Source: Tridacna crocea
Lineage: Eukaryota; Mollusca; Bivalvia; Cardiida; Cardiidae
Length of the DNA stretch: 64,000 nucleotides
Direction: 5' to 3'
Assembly (NCBI GenBank): GCA_943736015.1
Contig: OX031058.1
Coordinates: 18,625,001-18,689,000, forward strand
Part shown: one piece after another, positions 25,301 through 37,300 of the stretch
How the letters are laid out: every line of letters begins with the position of its first letter
Position numbering within the stretch: the first letter of the stretch is position 1
Program-made: the position numbers and the translations under genes
Notes under the pieces: generated by a model
Databases searched by the model: none
What the model saw: only the letters and a program-made list of their open reading frames with translations
Told to the model about the DNA's origin: nothing

Positions 25301-28300
25301 TTGTTAAGCTGGGGCATGCACCAGACCAAATTCAAGTATGAAAAATGACAAAGGGCAATAACTCAAAAATAAAGCGAGCAAGAGTTATGATTCCTGTGCA
25401 CTGCACTCCCTTTGGTGAGATCTATCCATCCATGAAATTTCATAACCCTAGCTAGTATAGTTTTGGAGATACGCTCCGGACAAAATTCAAGTATGAAATA
25501 CTACAAAGGGCAATAACTCAACAATTAAGGGAGCAAAAGTTATGATTCCTGTGCACTGCACTCCCCCTTGATGAGATCTATCCACCCATGAAATTTCATA
25601 ACCTTAGCTAGTATAGTTTTGGAGATATTCACCGGACCCAATTCAAGTATAAAAAACGACAAAGGGCAATTACTCAAAAATTAAGCGAGCATGAGTTATG
25701 ATTCCTGTGCACTGCACTCCCCCTTGGTGAGATCTATCCAGCCATGAAATTTCATAACCGTAGCTCGTATACTTTTGGAGATACGCTCCGGACCAAATTC
25801 AAGAATTAAAATGACAAAGGGCAATAACTCAAAAATTAAGCGAGCAAGAGTTATAATTCCTGTGCACTGCACTCCCCCTTGGTGACATCTATCGATCCAT
25901 GAAATTTCATAACCCTAGCTAGTACAGTTTTGGAGATAAGCTCCGGACAAAATTCAAGTATAAAAAAAAAAACAAAGGGCAATAACTCAAAAATTAAGCT
26001 AGCAAGAGTTATGATTCCTGTGCACTGCACTCCCCCTCGATGAGATCTATCCACCCATGAAATTTCATAACCCAGCCAGTATAGTTTTGGAGATATGCTC
26101 TAGACAAAATTCAAGTATGAAAAAGAAATTTGTCCAGAATCATCAAAGGGCCATAACTCCACGAAACCTACATAAACCATAACCAAAATAGGATATGCAC
26201 ATCTCTGCTTTATACTAAGTCTATTTATGTAGTTTGAACCAAATCTGTCCAATAGTTGATGAGAAAAAGAGCGGACAAGAAATTTCATGAAAGGGCCATA
26301 ACTCAGTGAAAAATCAATGAACCATAACCAACATTTCATATGCACATCTCTGCTTGATACTGAGTTTACCTGTGAAGTTTGAATAAAATTCGTCCAGTAG
26401 TTTATGAGAAATAGAGCGGACAAAAAGCTACAGACCGACCGACGGACGGACGGACGGACGGACCGACCGACAAGCTGACTCCTATATACCCCCCAAACAG
26501 AGTTTTTGGGGATATAAAAAACATTCAGCAGGCTGATCTGGGATCACACTTTATGCAAATGTCCGAATGACCTTTTTCGCACCTTGCAGGCCATATTGGA
26601 AATACACTGTCAAAAAACTTTGATTGCTAGAGAGCAGAAATATATCTTAACCCATTACCACACAATCCCTACTTTTGTTGCCCCTGAGAAGGAAGCCTTC
26701 AGAAAACATTGTGAGAAAAGGAGAAAGTGCTGGTAACCAGCATTTTCTCCTTTTCCCACAATGTTTTCTACCCATTCCGAATCAAATTTCAGTTTTTGAT
26801 TCACAGTAATTTTGTCCACTGCAAATGCTTCCAATTTGGACTAGTACAAAATTTTGTCATTTGGTAAAGAGTTAAGATAGATGGACTGATGTTCACATGC
26901 ACATTGTAAACTGTTCTACCCAGTATGGGTTTATTTTTTTTTCTTATTAATCTCAAGTTGCTCCATTCTTAGTCTAAAATTTAAGGCAAGCCGTATGTTT
27001 GATCAAGGCATTCAGTCTTTAAAGAAAAAATCTCTGCTAATCAAATAGCTCTTCTTCGAAAATTTAGATTGGTTCCTAAATATCATAATGTAATATCTTA
27101 TTTCAGAATAATTGCACAGCCATGAGCAAATGATACACTAATACTTAAATATTTAATACATGTAAATAGTCATGTCCTTTTCAACAGATACAGACTAATA
27201 AAGTTGTTCTAAATATACTTTATATGTGAGTGAAATGAATTGGAAGCCAGGTCTAACACCTGTGATGTCTGCCCTCCTTTCAAATCACTTCCTGATGGGA
27301 ACCTTGACAGTACTACAAAGGAAAGCATCACTAACACTAATATTGCTATAATAAATGCATGGGAATCACCCAAGAGTGAATCACATAACTTTCCTTACCT
27401 CATATACTTGTGCGATATGTATAGATGAAAGACCCATCAGTAAATTGAGCCGTCTATTCGGAGTATAACCATCTGTGGTCACCTGCATCATCCAACCCAC
27501 TTTGTGGGCTTTACATATTAAATTCTGCACAGATCTTGGATAATCAGAGAGCTGAAGCTTTGCCACGTCTCTATAATATAGAAGATCAATCAAATACAAT
27601 CAAAATGCAATCAAACACAGTAAAACATCTATTAACTGTTTACCACACAATCCCAACTTTTAATGACCTTAAAGAAAGAAGTCTTTTGACAACATTGTAG
27701 GTGCAGGAGAAATTGCTGATAAATGCCTTAAAAAATCAGACAGCGCCCGGCTGATTTTTATGAAAATTTTCATCTCCAAATTGTCTGGAGACCAAACTGC
27801 AGCCGTCAGGCTACTGAACTGCTTCTGTCCAGGCGCTGGACAAAGCCCAGATGGGTACCGCCCGATTATGAATATTTGCACAGGCAACGTCCAGTGACCG
27901 TCAGATTGTCATGTGGCATTGATTTTGTGAAATCTTTCCAATGACGACCGGACAGCAAACATATACTGATATGGGCCTATATTGATATCTTAATTCATTA
28001 CAATTTGTCAGTTCTGAAGTGAAAATGGCAATTGTGCCCCCACAAAGTCTGTTGAATCTTTTCCTTCATCAAGAGAGATTGCAAGCTGCTAGCAGAAGGC
28101 AGATAAATGTAATAGCAGCTGCTGCTGATTACGATCAGGAGTGTGTCAAGCGAGGCCGCAGAGTAAGGACTGTGTGGGTCAAAATGTGGCTACAGAGGAG
28201 TGTCATCTTTAAAAATTAAGCCACGCCTCTGTAGCCAGACAGCGGCACAAGGTCCGAAAGATGTCTGTCCGGTCGCCGACCGATGTTGCTGACAGGTGCA

Positions 28301-31300
28301 TTTCTGATCTGAAAAGAGCACGCACGGCATTTCTATAGAAACTGCCATCCAGTGCCCGTTTGATTTGTGACTGCTTGAGCAAACTATCTTAAAATCTTAA
28401 GTTGCCCGGATGATGTCTCAAATCTTTGAATCGGCAAAGTTGGAAGAAATCGTCCGGCGTCCTGTTTTATTTGTGACCTAGGCATAAAGAGGTTAACTTT
28501 TACCACACTACAGACTCCTCCTAATTTAAATCGCTTGCAGTTGATAAATAAGTGTCAAATGTTAAAATTTCATTTTGATTACAAACAGTTCTTTTGCTCC
28601 CACAAAATACTTATAAACTTTCCTGCTTACAATTAAAACACTGGATTGTTGGGTAAAAAGTAAAAAACAAGAGGACCATGATGGTCCTATATCGCTCACC
28701 TGAGTATATTTGTAACTTATATGGTTTATCAAGGGCAGGCTATTAATTCTTTTCAAATAAGGCATACCCTGGGGTTTGTCACAAAAATATGTTTACAGAT
28801 TTTCTTCTTTGTCTTTGGCCAGTGGAGCTAAAAGCTGCTGCTTATCATCAATTTTTCTCTTCACAGTGTCTTGTTCCCTTTTTGACTTGTAATTTAGCCA
28901 TTACCAGACGACAAAATTTTAGACCGTTCCAAATTGAAACAAATTGCAGACGACATTTTAAAACGTATCTAAAATGAAAAATAAGTGATCTATATGGTAG
29001 AAAAGATTGTGAGAAAGGAGAAATTGCTTGTTACAAACAATTTCTCCTTTTTAGATGGAATTGATTTTAAAAGATTTCCTTCTATGATTCTATGTGAAAT
29101 AGTGTGCACCAGGGCACAGAGCCAAAATATGACCCCAAGGGGATATTATTTTTATAAAGGGTCACTAGATGATGCTACATGCAAAATATGAATGCTCTAG
29201 CCTTTATGGTTTGTCACAAGTAGATTTTTAAAAGATTTCCTTCTTTGTTTCTATGTAAAATAGGGTGCGCCCGGGCAGAGCCCATATATGACCGCAGAGG
29301 GATAATCCTAGCAATTTTGGTAGATTATCAGATTTTGCTACATAGCAAATATGAATGCTCTAGCCATTACAGTTTGTCAGAAAAAGATTTATCAAAGGTT
29401 TCCTTCTTTGTTTCTATGCAAAATAGGGTGTCCACGGGCAAAGCCCAAATATAACCAAAGGGGAATAATTTTAACAATTTTGGTAAGGGGTCACCCAATG
29501 ATGCTTCAAACAAAATATGAATGCCCTTATGGTTTGTCACAAGAAGATTTTTAAAGATTGTAAAATAGGGTGCGCCCGGGCAGAGCCCAAATATGACCGC
29601 AGAAGGATAATTTCAACAATTTTGGTAGTAGATCATCAGTTAATGCTACACACTAAATAGGAATGTTCTAGCCATTATGATTTGTCACCAGAAGAAGTTT
29701 TAAAGATTTCCTTCTAAATTTCTATGTAAAATAGAGTGCGCCCGGGCAGAGCCCAAATATGACCCCATGGGAATGATTCTAACAATTTTGGTAAGGGGTC
29801 ACCCAATGATGTTTCAAACAAAATATGAATGCTCCCAACCTTATGTTTTGTCACAAGAAGAGTTTTAAAGATTTTAAAATAGGGTGCGCCCGGGCAGAGC
29901 CCAAATATGACAGCAGAGGAATAATTTTAACAATTCTGGTAGAGGATTATCAGATAATGTTACATATCAAATATGAATGCTCTAGCCATTATGGTTTGTC
30001 ATCAGAAGATTTTTTAAAGCTTTCCTTCTTTGTTTCTATGTAAAATAGGGTGCGCCCGGGCAAAGCCCAAATATGACCCCAGGGGAATAATTTTAACAAT
30101 TTTGGTAAAGGCTCACCCAATGATGCTTCATACAAAATATGAATGCTCCCGGCCTTATGGTTTGTCACAAGAAGATTTTTAAAGATTTTTTCCATTTTCA
30201 GCCATTTTGTTGCCATGGCAACCAGAGTTTTTGTTGGAATTAAATTCTTTTAACAATTTTTGTAGAGCTTCACCCAAGGAACATTCCTGCCAAGTTTTAT
30301 CAAGATTGGCCTTCTGGTTTTGGAGGAGAAGATTTTTAAAGAAATTGTTAACGGACGGACAGATGGACGCCAGACGATGACCGGTCACAATAGCTCCCCC
30401 TGAGCACGTTGTGCTCAGGTGAGCTAAAAAAAACCTATTTTGTGATGACCCCTTGGAATCATTTTTCAACCAAATCACAGCCCATTCTAGAGCCAGATTT
30501 TTAAAATCACACACCACCATTTGATTATCTTCTATTTGTCAAAAAGTGAGTTTAGTTTTTAAAATCTAATGGCTTTTACTACTTTTTTTTGTTGCAACGA
30601 TTCAGGTTAATACTATAAGATAGAAATGTGCTAGATAGTTAGTAGTACACTTAAACCTGCAAGTACAAAAAATGTTTTCTGTAATTTCAGATCTTAGGGA
30701 AGAATTTGACAAACACCAAGAGAAAATAACGACCAAACTGTGAAATACAAAACCTGATATTCTATCAGGATAACCATCTCTAATAGAAGGTCTAATAGGG
30801 TAAATTCATTAGACCAAAGGCTAATGATACTCACTTTATATGGGGCTGGATACCAGGTTGCTCTTTATATGATTCCTGAAGAAAGGAGAGAAAAAAAAGG
30901 CATTCAGATCAAGAAATATCTTTAAAAGACAAATTGGAATATGAGTATTTGAACTCTAAAGTGGTGGTGGCTCTATATGAAGTTAAATAATGAAAATTAA
31001 CCTCAAGAACACTTGCTTCTTATGCCTCACTGCTCTTCATTTTTTTGAAAAGTAGTATTGGGTTATTGGGTAATGCTCATGAGAATATTAAATTTCAAAA
31101 CAGCACAAGAAAAGAATCATTCTCTACTAGATAGTCCTTTGTCCTTTCCAACAATTTTTCTACCATATCAGAAAACTGCAGTTCATTTTTCCCAGTTTTG
31201 AATATGACATCTGTACATGTTTTCCACAATGAAGAGTCTAAAATTTTTTGCTTGGGATAAACAATCTATCTAATTCCTCACTACAACTGATGTTGTAGGT

Positions 31301-34300
31301 ACATATCAGATTTGTGTCTTCAGACTAGTTCAAGCAATAAGCCATGAAAATTTTCAACTGATTGCTATCCTCTTTGAAAATCCTAGTCAAGCCTTTACCA
31401 ACGATCATCGGTTTTAATGATCCTGAGAAGGAAGGCATTTGAAAACATTGTAGGCAAAAGATAAAATATGGATAACAATGTTCTCTCGCTTTCAACAGTA
31501 TTTCAGCCATAGCATGGCGACAGTTCACATATTCATGTTTCCTGGGTTTCACCAGTACTAGGCTAGGCTCTGAAGTGTCTTGCCCAAGGACATTCCTGTG
31601 AAAAACAAGAGCCGTCAGAGACGGGTTATGCTCCCCGAACAAGTGCTTGTCATAAAATATAAGAAATTGATATAAATTCATTTCTTTTATCCTAGAAGAA
31701 CCTGATCATGCCCCCCAAAATTTGAAGTGAAAAGGCAATTACTATCTTAGAGATAGCCAACACAAACTTGTAGAGGACAATAAGCCCAATAAGCCCCCTT
31801 TAAGCCCCCTTTTCCTATAAGACAATATTGGATCATTGCAATAAATACAACGGGTGTGTGGTTTGTGGCATTTTTTTAATAATAATTCAAAATCGAAATT
31901 TCATAAAATTTTGAGCAGTCATGTATTAAATATTACATAAAACAATTTTTATATGAAGCCCCCTTTTTCCGAGACGCAGCCTGAAATTGAGAAAAAGGAT
32001 GAGATGTACCTGGGCAATGTTCCAACAAGTTCAGATTTGAAATTTCACAAAGTTTTGAGCACTGATAAAGGAGAACCTAGGGAAAAACAATTTTTTTCCA
32101 TGAAGTCCCCTTTTTCCGTGATGCAGCCTTAATTTGAGAAACCAGGAAAGACGTATTTGCGCATTAATAATTCATAGATTGCAAAAACAAAGGGCACATG
32201 TTGAAACTTGTAAAACAAGATACATGTATAACCATGACATCATGACAAAAACTGAACAAGATATTAGTAAAAATTGCAATTTTGCATTAGGGCCCCTTTT
32301 TCATTTTACAAGAAACCCCCTTTTTCCATGACAGAGGGTCAAATTGATAAACACATTGATAAAGACACAAGATCACATGTTGAAACTTTGAAAAAACAAT
32401 ATAACCATGAAGTTTAATGAAATTTTGACCAAAACTGAATGAAATATTAGTAAAAATTGGAATTTTGCAAGAAGCCCCCTTTTTCCATGACAGAACGTCA
32501 ACTTAAAAAATGCCTAGATTAAAAATAGCAAGGGCACATTTTGCATTAAGCCCCTTTTTTCCATGACACGGGGTCAAATTGAAAATCCTGGAAAACTATA
32601 TCGGCGCATTACCCTAAGGAGTTCATATATGAAGTTTCATCCAATTTGGTCCAAGGGTTGTGGAGAAATCGCTTCGGACGGACGGACAGACGGACGGACT
32701 GACGGACAGACGGACATACGAAGCGGCGACTATATGCTCGCCCTTCGGGGAGCATAAAAAAACCAGTGGAGCCAGCGAGGCTTGAACCTGGGACCTCCAG
32801 ATCACCAGTCCTACACTTTACCACTGAGCCACACAGGACCCTCTCTTCTACAGAAATGTTCAGATATAAATCCAAAGCTGTTACAGTTTAGATAGCATCC
32901 ATGTCTTCACAAATTTCTTACCTCAAATTCAAAAGGTAAAGTTTTAAGCCAGTGATCTTTATATTCATCAGAGAAATCTTCTTCAGGATTAAATTTTTCC
33001 ATGGGTGTGTCCAAGTTAGCATGTAAATATCTTGCATATTCTGGAAGGGGGAAAAAAGGGCATTATGTCTTTGTATATTTGAGAAGCTTCTGCAACTTAA
33101 ACATCTTTATGCCAAATTAATAATTCTAAAAGCCACTGATAAATCAAACAGACTTTTTTAACCCTTAACCAAACAATCCCTGGTTTTCACAACCCTATGA
33201 CAGAAGCCTTTTGAAAACATTGTGGGAAAAGGATAAAATGCTGGCGACCAGCATTTTCTCCTTTTCACACAATGTTTTCTACCCAACCAGAAACAAATTT
33301 CAATTTTTGAGTTACATTTATTTTGTCATCTGCATGGCTTGCAATTTGGACCAGTCTAAAATTTTGTCCTCTGGTAAAGAGTTAATTAAGAAAACATAGT
33401 AGCTTTCTCTTGGAATGTGAGTGTATCCCTTTCCCAAACAACAAATTTTGGACCCTTCCAAACAGAAAGAGTTTACAGATGACAATTTTAGATTTGGAGC
33501 AAATTGCAGAAAGTTCTCAAAAAGGGTAGAAAACACTGTGGGAAAAGGAGAAATTGCTCATTATGAGCAATTTCTCCTCTTCCCACAGAGTTTTCAAAGA
33601 AACATAAAAACCAGGGCTTGTTTGGGAAAGGGGTATGCAATTCATCATAAAATTATGCATTCATAAAGTCCATTTTGTCAAACTACCAATTTATCATAAT
33701 GTAGACTGGTACTTTGACAAAGAAGAAAAATATTTTGACCTAGGTCTGTCTCTTCAGAGCAAAGGTTGACCTGGGTTGATACTTTTTGATGCATTAAACA
33801 CCCTTCTCTGTGTTATGATTATTCTTCACTGATACTGGTTCTTTAATAAGGGCAGATAACCAAACAAATTTGAAAAAATATCCATAATGTGAAGGCCAAC
33901 AGCTTATCCTACATTAACTCTTTACTACACGAAAATTTTTAGACTGGTTCAAATTGAAAGCATTTGCAGACGACAAAATAAAGGCGACTGAAAAAATTGA
34001 AATTTGTTCTGGGAAAGGTAGAAAACACTGGGAAAAGGAGAAAATGCTGGTTACCAGCATTTTCTCCTTTTCCCACAGTGTTTTCAAAAGGCTTCTTTCT
34101 CAGGGGCGTCAAAAGTAGGGATTGTGTGGTAATGGGTTAAAAAGAAAACACTCTCATATCATAGTTTTCTCCATGCAACAGCTGTTAGTGATATGAATTA
34201 TATTTCTACTTCTTATGTCTAGACTATCATCATCATAAGTCTTTGGCTATTGGGTGAATGGGTTTGTAGTTTTAGCCCTCTACAAAACAATCCAAAGCAT

Positions 34301-37300
34301 AATTATTGTTCTTCAGAAACTCATTCAACCACACTGTATTTGCTATCTGCAAATGCTTTCAATATGAAAAAATCTGGTAAAAATAGTATCAGTTGATAAA
34401 GCAAAGTTGAAGCAACTTCTAGGCTATTTTAACTCTTTACTGAAAAACATGATTTCAGAATTCTTCAAATAGACGATTTGCCAATTAAATTTGATATAAG
34501 CGATATTTCCGTTTTATCGTAAGCGGCACACCGGAAGTATCACGTGACACCGGACAGTCAAAGCATTATTTCAAGAACAAATGCCGTATGTCCCTTCACA
34601 AATCCTTTGAATTTGGACAAATTCATCAGTGAAAAAAAATGACATAGTAAGAAATCTATATGAAATCAATTCTAACACAATTTATTCATATTTCATGACA
34701 TTACTTTTGAAAAAAATAATTAGGAATAGACAAAGTACGCATTTTATGAGAGCGTATGGAAATAAAGAGCATGTAGAAAGTAAGAATGAACTTGCCCTCT
34801 GTAACCTGTATAAAATTCACAATCCCGTCCACTAATGATCACCAAACGGGTAAATGAATATGATACAAAAGATAAGAAGGGTCAATTTAATGTGACACGT
34901 GTATGTTAATCTGTAAGAAGTAAGTACATTACAGCTGTTCTAAAGGTCTTCCGCCCTGTCCAGCACAGTGCGATACCGAGATCAAAGGAACACCGAGTTA
35001 ACCCTTCACTCATTATTTTTTTGTATAAAACTTCATTAGACGCATATTTTTAAATACATATACTCAAAATGAAGCCTGAATAATTATTTTGTGAAGAAGG
35101 TATGGAAGGTTTGAAATTTGAAGCAACGTTTCTTTCGTTCATGATCTATAAAATAAAGTTATTCGTCAATAGGAACATGCCTGAAAGTGCAACAAAGACG
35201 GTTGATAATAGTGCTATAATATCAGTAAATGCACTGTCCCTGTCTTTCTGAAGACACTGGACAGCTATTTAACCTTTTACCAAAGTATTCCGAGTTATCG
35301 GGATCCGGAAAAAAAGGGGGCAGACGTGCTGATTATGCTCATTTTATGTTATTTGTCTCACTTTCTCAACCTTAACACATACAGTTTGATGAAGAATTAT
35401 AAATTATGTAAAGTCGACTGTGATAACTTTAAAATCAAGGAAAAAGATGTGACTCTAAAATCGATGTTTGTAACTATTTAACCTTTTACCAGACGACAAA
35501 ATTTTAGACTGGACAAAATTGAAAGCACTTGCAGATGACAAAATACGTTACTCAAAAATTGACATTCGATTCCAGCAGGGTATGAAACATTGTGGGAAAA
35601 GGAGAAAAAATGCTTGTTACCAGCATTTTCTCCTTATCCCACAATGTTTTCAAAAGGCTTCTATCTCACGGTCATAAAATCCAGGAAGTGTTTGGTAAAA
35701 GGTTAAAACCATATACCACATAACCCAAGCTTTTTACGACCCTGAGAAATAATGCTTTTGAAAATGTTGTTAAATAGGGATAAAGTTCTGGTAACCAACA
35801 TTTTCTCCTTTTTCTTTGCTATCCAAAATAGCGAATAAAGGGGCAAAAATAACATTTATATAACTGCAGTAGACCTTCCCTATTTTTATGTCTGATTGGT
35901 CAACTAATGTTTGCCGAATTCCGTAGCTAAGTTTGTAACATACTGGCTCGAAATCCAGGGGTTGGTGGTTTGAATTATTTAAACTATTAAAGTGATAGTA
36001 ATTCTTTTTTTTTAATCGTTCCAGTATCTGCAAATAGACAGACACAGTCTATTTACTAATAACTTGGACATTATACAGTTTGAATTTACGGGATTCATTT
36101 TCAGTGGCCAAATACGTGCTATACTTGTTTTCACTGAAAAGCTAGTAAAGGGTTAGTTGGGTGTTCTTTTGATCTCGGTATTTCACCGTCAAAGTGGGTG
36201 CATCCATTTGAAAAGCTTTTATGCTCTTCTTAGGCACCGACTAACACACACGTGTCATAAATGTTTATTACGTTCAGTCTGACGTTGATCACATGTAAAG
36301 GTTTGGAATTGTTTAAATCTGTTACAGGGGGTAAGTCTGTTCTAATCACTGGCCCCTTCAATTTTTTGTTTTCAAATGCATTATTATACATGTAACCTGA
36401 TTTAACTGGTCTCAGTTTAACTATATTTGCACTCATTTCTTTCGGAATGGGAGGGGGACTTAATTTTCAAGTTATTAAACCTTATTCTACTAAATAATAA
36501 TATGACACAAATTTTAAAGTCGATAGTAAAATCCCAAATATTATTTCACAGGAATATCTCCAGGTAAAATATCTCCGTTTCGGACAGTGTAGATCTAGGA
36601 TCAGACTGCACATTTTTCGTAGTCTGATCTTGATCTAAATTATCAGCAAAAAGTCGTTGAGTCGCGCTTCCCAGCATAAAGGTTAATGCAGTCTGCATAC
36701 AAAAAGTTCTATCAACACGCCCGACAGGAGACAGCGCTACTTATGACCTCGAAGTTTACCGAAAGATTTGACAAAACGAGTTCTTTTTTGTGTGTCTTCG
36801 AAAAGATAATTGATAAAACTACTGGCATGGCCGATTTAGGGTTTTTGTTGTCTTATTTATCACGTTTAGGGTGAATTCCATTTAAAAAAATTGACCTTTT
36901 CACTATTCGGTATATTCAAGATTGGGAAAGATTGTCCGGTGGAGAGTACTCGCAAGGGAAGTAACTCGTGGTGACGCATAAGTAATGGAATTTGGCAGAT
37001 GGTCTATTCAAAGCATACAAATGATGAAAACTGCCTTTGAAAGGGTAGAAAACACTGTGGGCAAAAAGAGAAAATGACATTTCTCACAATTTTGTTCTTT
37101 GCCCAAAATGATTTCAAAAGCCTGTTTTCTAAGGGTTGTTAAAACTTAGTATTGTTTGGTAAAAGGGTCAGTAGGAATTTTCTAGTACGGGTTCCACTTT
37201 CAACAGTAAAGTATTAGAACTACCCTTAAGTAGTGAGGTAAACTCTCCACTTATGCCAGAGATTTGAGTAATGCATCAGAAATACTAAAGGAAAAGACAA

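Noticed and set aside
33211..33399. Recurrent short frames reading MKTLWEKEKMLVTSIFSFSHNVFYP and variants at many places
   Set aside because: They translate the MITE palindrome and arms. They recur wherever the MITE does, on either strand, and show no conserved protein features.
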